NCBI GenBank assembly: GCA_041946685.1 | Contig: JBHGAV010000010.1 | Location: forward strand, 1 to 64,000 | Reading direction: 5' to 3' | DNA length: 64,000 nt | Source of the DNA: JBHGAV01 sp041946685 | Lineage (GTDB): Bacteria; Acidobacteriota; Terriglobia; Bryobacterales; Bryobacteraceae | Shown here: positions 27,520 to 37,076 of the stretch, piece by piece | How the letters are laid out: every line of letters starts with the position of its first letter | Position numbering within the stretch: the first letter of the stretch is position 1 | Program-made: the position numbers and the translations under genes | Notes under the pieces: generated by a model | What the model saw: only the letters and a program-made list of their open reading frames with translations | Told to the model about the DNA's origin: nothing | The model's database searches: none

Positions 27520-27915
27520 ATGGAGCGCGCGGGCAGAGTCATCTCCAGAACAAGACTGGCCGGGGGCGCGGTGTGCCTGGAAGAGCTGGCCTGCGCCGGT
27601 TGGCCGGTTGCGGTCGGCAAGAAGATAGCCGTTCACACGCGGGCGACGTCCCTTTCCGGCGGGCGCCTCCGCGTGGAAGTGGAGGACGCGGTCTGGCAGC
27701 GGCAGCTCAGCGTGCTGAGGAAGCAGATCCTGGCGAGGCTGGAGGAGGTGGTGGGTGCGGCGGTGGTCCGCGACATCGATTTTCGGGTAGTCCCACGCCG
27801 CAGGTTGCCTCAACTCGCCTCCGAGCCGCACACACGGCCGGATGAGGCGGACCAGATCCAGGACCCCGTGTTGCGCTCGATATACCGCAAGCAGCGGAGG
27901 AGGCGGTCCGCGTGA
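27520..27915 (+). CDS. DUF721/DciA-like protein
   Basis: 131 residues matching the DUF721 (DciA) family, which loads the replicative helicase in many bacteria lacking DnaC. The diagnostic hydrophobic/basic stretch ARATSLSGGRLRVEV-like core is near residues 40-55, with VWQRQLSVLRKQIL after it. The C-terminal tail is basic and short. Stop and gatC start overlap (GTGA). Function by family; helicase loading is not shown here. Confidence 0.7.
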   Translation: MERAGRVISRTRLAGGAVCLEELACAGWPVAVGKKIAVHTRATSLSGGRLRVEVEDAVWQRQLSVLRKQILARLEEVVGAAVVRDIDFRVVPRRRLPQLASEPHTRPDEADQIQDPVLRSIYRKQRRRRSA

Positions 27916-28211
27916 AGATCACCGAGCAGGAAGTGCGCTATGTGGCCGGCCTGGCCAACCTGAACCTGTCGGCTGAAGAGGTGCGCCGGCTCCGGGACGA
28001 CCTGGACGAGATCCTGGCGCACATGGACAAGCTGAATGAGCTCGACACCAGCGGAGTGGAGCCCATGGCGCAGGTCCTCTATGACGCAGGAGAGACGGCC
28101 ACGCTGCGGGAAGACCAGGAGCGGCCCGTCCTGGGGAGCGATATTGCCCTGGCGAACGCTCCCCTGGCCGGAAGCGGCTGCTTCAAAGTTCCCAAGGTGA
28201 TCGAGAGGTAG
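27912..28211 (+). CDS. gatC: Glu/Asp-tRNA amidotransferase subunit GatC
   Basis: Small subunit of GatCAB, 99 residues, which brings A and B subunits together to amidate misacylated Glu-tRNA(Gln) and/or Asp-tRNA(Asn). The helical N-terminus has EVRYVAGLANLNLSAEEV and the C-terminal part LREDQ...FKVPKVIE, both standard. GTG start overlaps the DciA-like stop; gatA begins 5 bases after the gatC stop. gatB is not in this window. Confidence 0.92.
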   Translation: MKITEQEVRYVAGLANLNLSAEEVRRLRDDLDEILAHMDKLNELDTSGVEPMAQVLYDAGETATLREDQERPVLGSDIALANAPLAGSGCFKVPKVIER

Positions 28212-28216
28212 CCCGG

Positions 28217-29659
28217 ATGGAGATCGCCTCGCTCACGGTGGACCTGGTCCGGGAGGGCCTGCAGAAACGCCGCTTCAGCGCCGAGGAGCTTGCGCGGGAA
28301 GCCCTGCGGTTTGCCGGCGAAGAGAATCCGAGAACCGCCGCTTACCTCCATTTCTGCCCGGAGCGGGCGCTGGAGTCGGCGCGGCGGATCGACGGGAAAC
28401 TCGCGCGTGGAGAGGATGCCGGCCCGCTGGCCGGCGTTCCGGTGGCGGTGAAGGACGTGATTCTGACCAAAGGGATCCGGTCCACAGCGGGCTCCAGACT
28501 TCTGGAACACTACGTCCCTCCCTACGACGCGACTGCGGTGACACGGCTCGAACAGGCCGGCGGTGTGATTGTCGGGAAGACGAACTGCGACGAGTTCGCT
28601 ATGGGCTCGTCCACCGAGAACTCGGCGTTCGGGCCGGTGCGTAATCCGGTGGCGCTGGACCGCGTGCCCGGAGGGTCGAGCGGCGGGTCGGCCGCCGTGG
28701 TGGCGCAGGGCACCGCCGTGGTCTCTCTCGGTTCTGACACCGGAGGGTCGATACGCCAGCCGGCGTCTTTTTGCGGGGTGGCCGGCGTCACCCCGACCTA
28801 CGGACGGGTCTCGCGCTACGGGTTGATCGCCTTCGCCAGCAGTCTGGACCACATCGGGCCGTTCGCCAGAAACGTTAAGGACGCGGCGCTGCTGCTTCAG
28901 GTCATCGCCGGACGGGACGAGATGGATTCCACCTCCGCGTTCGCGCCGGTGCCGGATTACGTGAGCCTGCTGGACGGCAACGTTCGGGGCCTGCGTGTCG
29001 GCCTGCCCCGGGAGTACTTCACCGGGCTGGCCAGCGAGACGGGCGACTTGATTCACCGCGGGATCGAAACACTAAAGAATCTGGGCTGCGAGGTAAGCGA
29101 AATCAGCCTCCCGTCAACCGAGTACGCCATCGCCTGCTACTACATCATTTGCACCGCGGAAGCCAGTTCCAACCTGGCGCGCTACGACGGCGTGCGCTAC
29201 ACCACCCGGACGAAGGAACCCGCCAGCCTGGTCGATATGTACCGCTCCACGCGAGGGGAGGGCTTCGGAGCCGAGTGCAAGCGGCGGATCATGCTCGGCA
29301 CGTATGTGTTGAGCGCGGGATACTACGACGCCTACTATCTGAAAGCCCAGAAGGTGCGCGCCCTGATCGCAAGGGACTTCGCACGGGCGTTCGAGCAGGT
29401 GGACGCGATCGTCGCGCCGGTCTCTCCCTTCCCCGCCTTCAAGCTGGGGGAGAAGATCGACGACCCGCTGGAGATGTATCTCTCCGACATCTACACGATC
29501 ACGGGATCGCTGGCAGGCATTCCCTGCATGAGCGTGCCGTGCGGCCGGACGGCCTCGGGCCTCCCCGTGGGCATGCAGATTCTGACCAGGCACTTCGACG
29601 AGGCGGGGATGTTGCGGCTAGCGGACGCGTTCGAGAAGGCCGGCGGCGCCGAAGGCTGA
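28217..29659 (+). CDS. gatA: Glu/Asp-tRNA amidotransferase subunit GatA
   Basis: Amidase subunit of 480 residues that frees ammonia from glutamine. The catalytic triad is intact: K79 (PVAVKDVI), S154 (PGGSSGGSAA) and S178 (DTGGSIRQP), the same numbering as in well-studied GatA proteins. GAGGTAGCC precedes the ATG. It is co-transcribed with gatC; gatB must be elsewhere. Confidence 0.95.
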   Translation: MEIASLTVDLVREGLQKRRFSAEELAREALRFAGEENPRTAAYLHFCPERALESARRIDGKLARGEDAGPLAGVPVAVKDVILTKGIRSTAGSRLLEHYVPPYDATAVTRLEQAGGVIVGKTNCDEFAMGSSTENSAFGPVRNPVALDRVPGGSSGGSAAVVAQGTAVVSLGSDTGGSIRQPASFCGVAGVTPTYGRVSRYGLIAFASSLDHIGPFARNVKDAALLLQVIAGRDEMDSTSAFAPVPDYVSLLDGNVRGLRVGLPREYFTGLASETGDLIHRGIETLKNLGCEVSEISLPSTEYAIACYYIICTAEASSNLARYDGVRYTTRTKEPASLVDMYRSTRGEGFGAECKRRIMLGTYVLSAGYYDAYYLKAQKVRALIARDFARAFEQVDAIVAPVSPFPAFKLGEKIDDPLEMYLSDIYTITGSLAGIPCMSVPCGRTASGLPVGMQILTRHFDEAGMLRLADAFEKAGGAEG

Positions 29660-29723
29660 GCGGTTCGCCGGAAGTCTGAATCCTCACCCCACCTGCGCGC
29701 ATCCTTTGCAGTAGGAGAACGAG

Positions 29724-30332
29724 ATGCCATTCACACTGCCTAACCTGCCCTATGCATTCGACGCGCTGGAGCCTTACATCGACAAGGCGACCATGGAGAT
29801 CCACCACGGAAAGCACCATGCCGCCTACGTGACCAACGTGAACAAGGCGCTGGAATCCGCGCCGGAGCTGGCCGGCAAGAGCCTGGAAGAGCTGCTGGCG
29901 GGTAACCTGGCGAGCGTTCCGGAGAGCATCCGCACCGCCGTGCGCAACAACGGCGGCGGGCACGTCAACCACGCGATGTTCTGGAGCATCATGGGGCCCA
30001 ACGCGGGCGGCCAGCCCGCCGGAAAACTGGGCGAGGCCATCAAGAGCACGTTCGGCAGCTTCGACACCTTCAAGGAGAGACTGACGGCGGCCGGCATGGG
30101 GCGCTTCGGCTCCGGTTGGGCGTGGCTGGTCAAGGACCAGGCGGGCAAGCTGGACATCTACTCGACGGCCAACCAGGACAGTCCCCTCATGGAGGGCAAG
30201 TTCCCCATCATGGGCGTGGACGTCTGGGAGCACGCCTACTACCTGAAGTATCAGAACCGCCGCGCCGAATACCTGGCCGCCTGGTGGAACGTGGTGAACT
30301 GGAAGGAAGTCGAGAAGCGCTTCCTGGGTTAG
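29724..30332 (+). CDS. sodA: Manganese-type superoxide dismutase
   Basis: Converts superoxide to oxygen and hydrogen peroxide; 202 residues, cytoplasmic as no signal peptide is seen. Metal ligands H27 (MEIHHGKHH), H83 (GGGHVNHAMFW), D166 and H170 (DVWEHAYY) are present. Family residues GGGH and NQDSP (near 150) are those of the Mn type rather than the Fe type. AGGAG precedes the ATG. It indicates oxygen exposure despite the anaerobic-looking hydrogenase genes later in the window. Confidence 0.93.
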   Translation: MPFTLPNLPYAFDALEPYIDKATMEIHHGKHHAAYVTNVNKALESAPELAGKSLEELLAGNLASVPESIRTAVRNNGGGHVNHAMFWSIMGPNAGGQPAGKLGEAIKSTFGSFDTFKERLTAAGMGRFGSGWAWLVKDQAGKLDIYSTANQDSPLMEGKFPIMGVDVWEHAYYLKYQNRRAEYLAAWWNVVNWKEVEKRFLG

Positions 30333-30388
30333 CGCGGGGCGGGACTGGCGCTCCCGCCTGACAACAGCGGCCATGTATACTGTCATGC

Positions 30389-31408
30389 GTGCCGGTCTGC
30401 ATGGTGACAGGGGCCGCCGGTTTTCTCGGATCGCATCTTGTTGACCGGCTGCTGAGTGAGTCGCACAAAGTAATCGGCGTAGACTCGTTTACCGGCTCCT
30501 ATTCCCCAAAGAGCAAGAGGGAGAACGTTTCCACAGCGCTCCGGGACCCCAACTACGCCCTTCTGGAAGTGGACGTAGCGGACCTCACCGTCTCGATGTT
30601 CCCTGAGCTTCCGGAATACGTCTTCCACCTGGCGGGACAGCCCGGCGTTCGGCAGAGTTGGGGCCGGGGATTCGCCGGCTATGTGCAGCGCAACATTCTT
30701 GCCACTCAGTCTCTCTTGGAAGCGCTGAGAAGCCGTCCGCCGCGACGCTTCCTTCTGGCATCCTCCTCATCGGTGTATGGCGCCTGCGGGCGCTATCCCA
30801 TGGGGGAGACGCAGCCGCCGCGCCCCATCTCCCCCTACGGCGTGTCGAAACTCGCCGCGGAGAATCTGTGCTTCGCCTATTCCCGCGAGTTCTCCTTCTC
30901 CAGCGTGGCCTTGCGCTTCTTCACGGCATATGGACCCCGCCAGAGGCCCGACATGGGTGTGTTCCGGTTCCTGCATGCCGCCAGCAGCGGAAGACCGGTG
31001 GAGGTGTTTGGAGGAGCCGAAACCCAGCGCGACTACACCTATGTGGATGACGTCATCGATGCCTGCCTCGCAGCCATGCACCTGGACGTGCGGTTCGAAG
31101 CTATCAACGTCGGAAACGGAAGACCGATCTCGCTGACGGAGTGTCTGGACGTCATCAGCCGCGTTACCGAGCGAGACTTGATCCGCCTCCACCGGGATCG
31201 CCCACCAGGCGACTCAACCAAGACGCACGCAGACATCAGAAAGGCCCGGTCGCTCCTCGGGTTCGAGCCGAAATGGTCGTTCCCGGCCGGCGTTAAGAAG
31301 CAGTGGGAGTGGTATCTCGGCCTGCCTACCACCCGCGCCGCGGTGTGCGAGCCTGGTCCGGCGACGCCACGAGCCACTCGGAACACAGGAAATGGAACTA
31401 ACGACTAG
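30389..31408 (+). CDS. NAD-dependent nucleotide-sugar epimerase/dehydratase
   Basis: Short-chain dehydrogenase of the extended type, 339 residues. The NAD-binding motif TGAAGFLG is at about residues 7-14, SSSSVYG lies near 130, and the catalytic YxxxK is at about Y150-K154 (YGVSKLAAENL). The C-terminal substrate domain is typical of UDP-glucose/UDP-glucuronate epimerases. It starts with GTG at 30389; an ATG four codons later is possible. It overlaps the radical SAM gene by 17 bases. The exact sugar is unknown. Confidence 0.87.
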   Translation: MPVCMVTGAAGFLGSHLVDRLLSESHKVIGVDSFTGSYSPKSKRENVSTALRDPNYALLEVDVADLTVSMFPELPEYVFHLAGQPGVRQSWGRGFAGYVQRNILATQSLLEALRSRPPRRFLLASSSSVYGACGRYPMGETQPPRPISPYGVSKLAAENLCFAYSREFSFSSVALRFFTAYGPRQRPDMGVFRFLHAASSGRPVEVFGGAETQRDYTYVDDVIDACLAAMHLDVRFEAINVGNGRPISLTECLDVISRVTERDLIRLHRDRPPGDSTKTHADIRKARSLLGFEPKWSFPAGVKKQWEWYLGLPTTRAAVCEPGPATPRATRNTGNGTND

Positions 31409-32558
31409 AAGGCCTCGTGCGGATCCGCTGCGCAGGAACTTGGAGGGCATCCGGGGAGCCGTCCTCCGCAGGATGACTTTGCTGTGCGACGGCGTTCCGC
31501 TCGAGTTCCGCGATATCCCTCCGAAGAAACTCCTGAATGCCGCGAAGGCAGAGTTATCCGTGCATTCCAAGCCGCTTCGGCCATGGGCTATGCCCATCCA
31601 CCTGATGGTGGAACCATCCGCCCACTGCAATCTGGCCTGCTCGCTCTGCCCCGTCACCAGAGGGTTGGAGCGTCCGCAAGGGCATATGGACCCGGCTTTG
31701 TTCCGCAGATTGCTGGACGAGACCGGAGAATTCGTCTTTACGCTGCTGTTCTGGGACTGGGGTGAACCTTTTGTCAATCCGCACGCCTTCGAGATGATCG
31801 CTTACGCCAAGGCCAAGGGTGTGAAGGTGATCTCGAGCACGAACGGGCACTTGTTCGCACAGCCGGAGATGGCGGAGCGCCTGGTGCGCTCCGGCATCGA
31901 CATGATCATTTTCGCCATCGATGGGGTCACACAGCAGACCTATGAACGGTATCGCCAGGGAGGGCTGCTCACGGCCGCTCTTGAAGGGATGAGAAACGTC
32001 GCGGCTCTGAAGCAGGCTCTGGGCAGCGTTACTCCGATCATCAATTTCCGCTTCATCGTGATGGCTCACAACGAGCACGAGATCCCCCAGGTCAGGGAGC
32101 TGGCGCCTCGCTCGGGCGCGGACGTGCTCAGTTTCAAGACACTGAATCCCCGCTCGATGGACCCGTACGGAGATCGCGAGGAGGCCGACCCGGGAGGGGG
32201 CGCCTCCTATCTCCCGGAGGACAAGAGTTACTGGCGGTTTGCTCCTGACCCGCGAACCGGCGGCCGCCAGCGGCTCCGCCGCAATCCCTGCCGGCAGCTT
32301 TGGACGGCACCGGTCATTCACTGGAACGGAACGGTGTGCCCGTGCCCTTTCGACCCCCGGGAGAGGTACGTCCTCGGTTCCCTTAAGGACCACAGTCTTC
32401 GCCAGATCTGGCAGGGGGAGGCATACCAGTGCCTCCGCCGACGCTTTCGCGTGAATTGGGAGGAGATCCCACTTTGCACCGACTGTACGTACGCTTACAA
32501 GGGTGGGGACTGTTCCCGGGAGACTGTCGCAGAAGTGACCACCTATGCGCGCTCCTGA
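31392..32558 (+). CDS. Radical SAM protein with SPASM-like C-terminus
   Basis: 388 residues. The radical-SAM cluster motif C79-x3-C83-x2-C86 (HCNLACSLCP) binds the SAM-cleaving [4Fe-4S] cluster. A C-terminal cysteine set (WNGTVCPCPFD, then CTDCTY and GGDC) suggests SPASM/twitch auxiliary clusters. SPASM proteins often modify peptides or sugars. It sits between an epimerase and a glycosyltransferase, overlapping both, so a sugar or glycan modification is plausible but unproven. No precursor peptide gene was recognised nearby. Confidence 0.83.
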   Translation: MELTTRRPRADPLRRNLEGIRGAVLRRMTLLCDGVPLEFRDIPPKKLLNAAKAELSVHSKPLRPWAMPIHLMVEPSAHCNLACSLCPVTRGLERPQGHMDPALFRRLLDETGEFVFTLLFWDWGEPFVNPHAFEMIAYAKAKGVKVISSTNGHLFAQPEMAERLVRSGIDMIIFAIDGVTQQTYERYRQGGLLTAALEGMRNVAALKQALGSVTPIINFRFIVMAHNEHEIPQVRELAPRSGADVLSFKTLNPRSMDPYGDREEADPGGGASYLPEDKSYWRFAPDPRTGGRQRLRRNPCRQLWTAPVIHWNGTVCPCPFDPRERYVLGSLKDHSLRQIWQGEAYQCLRRRFRVNWEEIPLCTDCTYAYKGGDCSRETVAEVTTYARS

Positions 32559-33489
32559 CGACTCCTTCAAGGCGCCGCCGGCTTTGAGCGTCGTCATCTC
32601 CTGCTACCATTCCCGCTCGACGCTGGATGATTGCCTATCCAGTCTCCGGCGGCAACAGACGCGCAGACGGTTCGAGGTCATTCTGGTGGACAGTTCCGCG
32701 GACGGGACGGCTGACCACGTACGGCGGAACTTTCCGGAAGTCCGCCTGCTGGCATCCGCGCGGCGCCTGTATTGCGGGGACGCCCGCAACCTCGCGCTGG
32801 GAGTAGCGCGGGCGCCCATCGTCGCGTTCCTCGACGCCGATTGCTATGTCGGGGCGGAGTGGGTCGAGGCTGTGCTGGAGGCGCACCGCTCGCCGCATTG
32901 GCTGGTCGGCGGCGCGATCGATAACGGTAGCCGGAACAGCGTGACCGCCTGGGCCTACTACTTCTGTGAATTCAGCTTGTGGCTGCCCCGGACGAAGCCG
33001 GAAGAAATCGGCGAGATCGCGGGCTGTTGCCTTTCCCTCAAGCGCGAAGCGTTCGAACGGTATGGCCCGTTTCTCGCGGGAACTTACTGTTCGGACACGG
33101 CGTTTCAGTGGAGGGCAGCGCGGGACGGACAAAGGGTGCTCTCTAGCCCCGCCATCCGCGTGTATCATACCTGTGAATCAAGCCTGGGCGAATTTCTGGC
33201 GCATGTGGTCGAGCACCGGCGCTTCTTCATATTGGTGGCCCGGCACCAGAGGAAGCTCGAAGGCTGGCGGCGGTGGGCGGCGATCGCCGCGTCGCCGCTG
33301 TACCCGTTCCTTCTATTGGCTTTGACCGGCTGGCGGGTGGCAAGGCGCCCGCGTTACCTGGGTTGGTTTCTGCTCTCCTCGCCCCTGGTGTTTCTCGGAT
33401 GTTGCGCGCGTGCGTGGGGTGAATTGACCGGCCTGCTCGCCGGGCCGCGCGCCTCGGACTCGGACGCTTCGATCCCTGCCGTGCGCTAA
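32545..33489 (+). CDS. Family 2 glycosyltransferase
   Basis: 314 residues. The GT-A fold N-terminus begins SVVISCYHSRSTLDD, and the metal-binding DxD-type stretch AFLDADCY lies near residue 96. Two hydrophobic C-terminal segments (about 245-285) suggest membrane anchoring. It overlaps the radical SAM gene by 14 bases and ends 12 bases before potA. Donor and acceptor sugars are unknown. Confidence 0.85.
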   Translation: MRAPDDSFKAPPALSVVISCYHSRSTLDDCLSSLRRQQTRRRFEVILVDSSADGTADHVRRNFPEVRLLASARRLYCGDARNLALGVARAPIVAFLDADCYVGAEWVEAVLEAHRSPHWLVGGAIDNGSRNSVTAWAYYFCEFSLWLPRTKPEEIGEIAGCCLSLKREAFERYGPFLAGTYCSDTAFQWRAARDGQRVLSSPAIRVYHTCESSLGEFLAHVVEHRRFFILVARHQRKLEGWRRWAAIAASPLYPFLLLALTGWRVARRPRYLGWFLLSSPLVFLGCCARAWGELTGLLAGPRASDSDASIPAVR

Positions 33490-33501
33490 GATCTGTTCCA
33501 G

Positions 33502-34473
33502 ATGCAGCCCGTTCTGGAACTGCGCGATCTGGCCAAACACTACACGGATCACACAGCCCTGGAGGGGATCTCCCTGGAGATCCCGTGGGGCTCTTTCTAT
33601 TCTCTGCTGGGGCCGTCCGGCTGCGGCAAGACCACCACGTTGCGCCTGGTCGCGGGCTTCGAGCAGCCGACCCGCGGCGAGGTCCGCCTCAACGGACAGT
33701 CCATCAACCATCTCCGCCCCTATGAGCGAAACGTCAGCACGGTCTTCCAGAACTACGCCCTGTTTCCGCACCTGACCGTGGAGGAGAACGTCCGGTTCGG
33801 CCTCAAGCGCCGGGGCGCCACAGATGCGGACCGCCGCGCCCGCGAGGCGATCGCGATGGTGCAGCTTGCCGGCAAGGAGAAGCGCTACCCTTCGGAGATT
33901 TCGGGCGGCGAGCGGCAGCGGGTGGCGCTGGCGCGGTCCCTGGTGCTGGAGCCGGAGGTGCTGCTGCTCGACGAGCCGCTGGCCGCGCTCGATCCCGCTC
34001 TCCGCAAGCAGATGCGCGGCGAACTGAAGGAGCTTCAACGCCGGATCGGCATCACCTTCCTGTTTGTCACGCACGACCAGGAGGAGGCGCTTACTCTCTC
34101 GGACAAGATCGCGGTGATGCGGCAGGGTCGGATCGAGCAGACCGGCACGCCCGAGGAGATCTACCTCCATCCGCGGACCCGTTTTGTAGCCGGCTTCCTG
34201 GGCGCCGTCAACTGGATCGACGGAGCCGGCATCCGGCCGGAGGCCACTCGGCTTACGCGCGCGGCTCCCCCGGCGGGAGCGCGGACCTGTCCGGCCGTCG
34301 TCGCCGGATCCGTGTTCCTGGGCAACTTGTTCCAGGTGGAGGTCCACCTCGCTTCCGGCGGAAGCGTTGTGGCCGAGGTTCCGCGGCCCGACGGCGGTTT
34401 CGACCAGGGCGAGCGCGTTCAGGTGTGGTGGCGCGAGTGCGACGAAATGCGATTCCCCCAAGAGCCCGCATGA
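33502..34473 (+). CDS. potA: Spermidine/putrescine ABC transporter ATPase
   Basis: Energy subunit of a PotABCD polyamine importer, 323 residues. Walker A GPSGCGKTT at 37-45, signature SGGERQRVALARSL near 134, Walker B LLLLDEPLAALD near 154, and the H-loop in FVTHDQEEAL. A C-terminal TOBE domain (from about residue 240) follows, as in the PotA/MalK branch. Stop overlaps potB (ATGA). The four genes potABCD are in one run. Confidence 0.9.
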   Translation: MQPVLELRDLAKHYTDHTALEGISLEIPWGSFYSLLGPSGCGKTTTLRLVAGFEQPTRGEVRLNGQSINHLRPYERNVSTVFQNYALFPHLTVEENVRFGLKRRGATDADRRAREAIAMVQLAGKEKRYPSEISGGERQRVALARSLVLEPEVLLLDEPLAALDPALRKQMRGELKELQRRIGITFLFVTHDQEEALTLSDKIAVMRQGRIEQTGTPEEIYLHPRTRFVAGFLGAVNWIDGAGIRPEATRLTRAAPPAGARTCPAVVAGSVFLGNLFQVEVHLASGGSVVAEVPRPDGGFDQGERVQVWWRECDEMRFPQEPA

Positions 34474-35300
34474 AGCGCCTGCGCCTGCTTCTCCTAAGCC
34501 CGGCGGCCGTGGTGATCGGCGTGCTCTTCATCGCGCCGCTGGGCGTGGTGCTGCTCTACAGCTTCCTCAGCCGGGGGGTGTTCGGCGGCGTCGAGGGTCC
34601 GGCCACGCTCGACAACTACACGCGGCTCGCCGATCCGCTGTACCTCAAGATTCTGATTCGTTCCGTTCTGATGGCGGCCGCGGCCACCCTGGGGTGCCTG
34701 CTGCTGGGATTCCCGTTGGCGCTGTTCATTTCGCGCGCCGGTCGAAGGAAGGGCCTATATCTCGGCCTGGTGATGCTGCCCTTCTGGACCAGTTTTTTGG
34801 TGCGCACCTATGCCTGGATGTTCCTGCTGCGGGACACGGGCCTGATCAACGCCACGCTTCTGCACCTGGGCTTCATCCGGGAGCCGCTGCCGCTTCTCTA
34901 TAGCGCCGGCGCGGTACTGGTGGGTCTGGTTTACGGCTACCTGCCCTTCGCCGTGCTGCCGCTCTACGCCACTCTGGAAAGAATCGACCCGAATCTGCTG
35001 GAAGCCGCGGCGGAGCTGGGAGCGAAGCCCTGGCAAACGCTGCGGCGCGTGATCCTCCCCTTGTCGGCTCCGGGACTCCGGGCGGGCGCGGTACTGGTCT
35101 TCATCCCCTGCCTGGGCGCCTACCTGACGCCGGACCTGCTCGGGGGCGCCAAGACCGTGATGGCGGGCAACCTGATCCAGAACCAGTTCACCGGGGCGCG
35201 CGACTGGCCCTTCGGGTCGGCGGCGTCGCTAGTCCTGATGGCGGTGACGATGGGGATGCTGGCGCTGTGGGTGCGGCGCGAAAAGGAGAAGCTGCTGTGA
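34470..35300 (+). CDS. potB: Spermidine/putrescine ABC transporter permease PotB
   Basis: Inner-membrane permease of 276 residues with six predicted segments and the EAA-loop EAAAELGAKPWQTLRRVILP near 185, which docks onto the ATPase. The ATG at 34470 overlaps the potA stop and gives a normal N-terminal membrane segment; a frame open 15 codons earlier is an overlap shadow. Stop overlaps potC (GTGA). Confidence 0.9.
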   Translation: MKRLRLLLLSPAAVVIGVLFIAPLGVVLLYSFLSRGVFGGVEGPATLDNYTRLADPLYLKILIRSVLMAAAATLGCLLLGFPLALFISRAGRRKGLYLGLVMLPFWTSFLVRTYAWMFLLRDTGLINATLLHLGFIREPLPLLYSAGAVLVGLVYGYLPFAVLPLYATLERIDPNLLEAAAELGAKPWQTLRRVILPLSAPGLRAGAVLVFIPCLGAYLTPDLLGGAKTVMAGNLIQNQFTGARDWPFGSAASLVLMAVTMGMLALWVRREKEKLL

Positions 35301-36055
35301 GGCGGCTGCTGGCGCTGTACGCGGCGGGTGCCCTGGCGTTCCTGCACGTCCCGCTGCTGGTGCTTATTCTATTCAGCTTCAATTCGTCGAGATTCACTGT
35401 CTGGGAGGGCTTCACCGTCCAGTGGTACCGGGCGGCCGTGCGCGATCCGCAACTGGTGGAAGGCGCGGTCAACAGCCTCCTCATCGCCCTGGCCGCGACG
35501 GCCATCTCGACCGTCATCGGAACGCTGTGCGCCTATGGGCTCTGGAAGCGCGGCTCGGGATTCATCTCCGGATCGCTCTACCTGTCGCTGGTGACGCCGG
35601 AAATCGTCATCGGGATCTCGTTGCTGGCCTTCTACCAGTGGATCTTTCGTTACCTGGGCGCGCAACTGGGCATGCACACCGTCATCGGCGCGCACGTGGC
35701 GTTTTCGATCGCCTACGTGGTGGTGGTGGTCGTGGCCCGGCTGCGGACGCTCGACCCGGCGCTGGAGGAAGCGGCCATGGACCTGGGAGCCACCGAATGG
35801 CAGGCGTTCCGCGAAGCGACCCTGCCGCAGCTCTGGCCGGCGGTCGCCGCGGCGGCCCTGCTGGCGTTCACGGTCTCCTTCGACGATTACGTGATCACCA
35901 GCCTGGTGGCGGGCGTGGATTCGCAGACGCTGCCCATGGTCATTTACGCCATGGCCAGGCGCGGCGCCAGCCCGGTGATGAACGCGGTGTCGGCCCTGAT
36001 CGTGGTGGGATTCGGAGCGCTGATCGTGGCGGCGGAGAGGTGGAGGCGCGCGTGA
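35297..36055 (+). CDS. potC: Spermidine/putrescine ABC transporter permease PotC
   Basis: Second permease of the importer, 252 residues, six membrane segments, with the EAA loop EEAAMDLGATEWQAFREATLP near residue 160. The GTG at 35297 overlaps the potB stop; earlier in-frame starts would extend into the potB coding end. Stop overlaps potD (GTGA). Confidence 0.9.
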   Translation: MRRLLALYAAGALAFLHVPLLVLILFSFNSSRFTVWEGFTVQWYRAAVRDPQLVEGAVNSLLIALAATAISTVIGTLCAYGLWKRGSGFISGSLYLSLVTPEIVIGISLLAFYQWIFRYLGAQLGMHTVIGAHVAFSIAYVVVVVVARLRTLDPALEEAAMDLGATEWQAFREATLPQLWPAVAAAALLAFTVSFDDYVITSLVAGVDSQTLPMVIYAMARRGASPVMNAVSALIVVGFGALIVAAERWRRA

Positions 36056-37056
36056 ACCGCAGGCTGTTCCTGATGTCGGCGGCGGGCGCGGCCGGCTGCT
36101 CGCGGGGCGGGGCGCGCCTCAACGTCTTCAACTGGTCGAACTACGTGGCGCCGGACACGATCCCCAACTTCGAGCGGGAGACGGGCATCCGCGTCCGCTA
36201 TGCCGTATACGAAAGCAACGAGGAGATGCTGGCGCGGGTCTTCTCGGGCAATTCCGGCTGGGACGTGGTCTTTCCGACGCACTACTTCATACGGCCCATG
36301 CGGGAGCAGGGCCTGCTGGCGCGATTGAGCCATGAGCGGCTGCCGAACCTGCGGTCGCTCGACGAGGGTTTCCGCTCGCCGGAATGGGACCCGGACCTGG
36401 AGTGGTGCGCGCCGTACATGTGGAGCGGGACCGGCATCGCCTATAGCCGTAAGGTGGACCCCGCGCCTTCGTCCTGGGCCGCGATGTGGGACACCAGGCT
36501 TTCCGGGCGGATCACGATGCTGGACGATCCGGCCGAAGTACTGGGCGCGGCGCTCAAGAAGCTGGGGTTGCCGGTGAACTCGACCAGCCCGGACCAGTTG
36601 TGGCGGGCGCAGCAGGAGGCGATCCGGCAGAAGCCTTTGCTGCGCGCCTACCTGAACGCCGAGGTGCGCGACCAGTTGGCGGCGGGCGACGTTCTGGCGG
36701 CGCAGATGTGGGGCACGACGGCGCAGCAGGCCATGGACGCGTCGACCGGCCTGGCGTTCATCTACCCGTCGGAGGGTTTTCCGCTGTACGCCGACTGCGC
36801 GGTGATCCTGCGGGAGAGCCGGCGGGTGGAACTGGCGCACCGGTTCATCGATTACCTGCTGCGGCCGGAGGTATCGGCATCGATCTCGAGGGCTTCGCGC
36901 ACGGCGGCCTGCGCGCGCGTGCCGGAGGAGTTGCGGCGCAATCCGGTGCTCTATCCGCCGCCGGATGTGCTGGCGCGCGGCGAGTGGTGGCAGACCCCTC
37001 CCCCTTCCCTCCAGCGCCTCCGGGACCGGCTGTGGACCGAGATCAAGAGTACGTAG
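36052..37056 (+). CDS. potD: Polyamine-binding lipoprotein PotD
   Basis: Periplasmic substrate-binding protein of 334 residues, likely a lipoprotein (AGAAGC lipobox near residue 16, after a basic N-terminus). NVFNWSNYVAPDTIPNFERE is the usual start of PotD/PotF mature proteins. The GTG at 36052 overlaps the potC stop. Polyamine binding is inferred from family and operon; specific binding residues were not checked one by one. Confidence 0.88.
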   Translation: MNRRLFLMSAAGAAGCSRGGARLNVFNWSNYVAPDTIPNFERETGIRVRYAVYESNEEMLARVFSGNSGWDVVFPTHYFIRPMREQGLLARLSHERLPNLRSLDEGFRSPEWDPDLEWCAPYMWSGTGIAYSRKVDPAPSSWAAMWDTRLSGRITMLDDPAEVLGAALKKLGLPVNSTSPDQLWRAQQEAIRQKPLLRAYLNAEVRDQLAAGDVLAAQMWGTTAQQAMDASTGLAFIYPSEGFPLYADCAVILRESRRVELAHRFIDYLLRPEVSASISRASRTAACARVPEELRRNPVLYPPPDVLARGEWWQTPPPSLQRLRDRLWTEIKST

Positions 37057-37076
37057 AACAGCTTCCCGGGACGCAA

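Noticed and set aside
34425..34469. Earlier start for potB inside potA
   Set aside because: The ATG at 34470 makes an ATGA overlap and starts a normal membrane segment; the extra residues are basic and unlike PotB.
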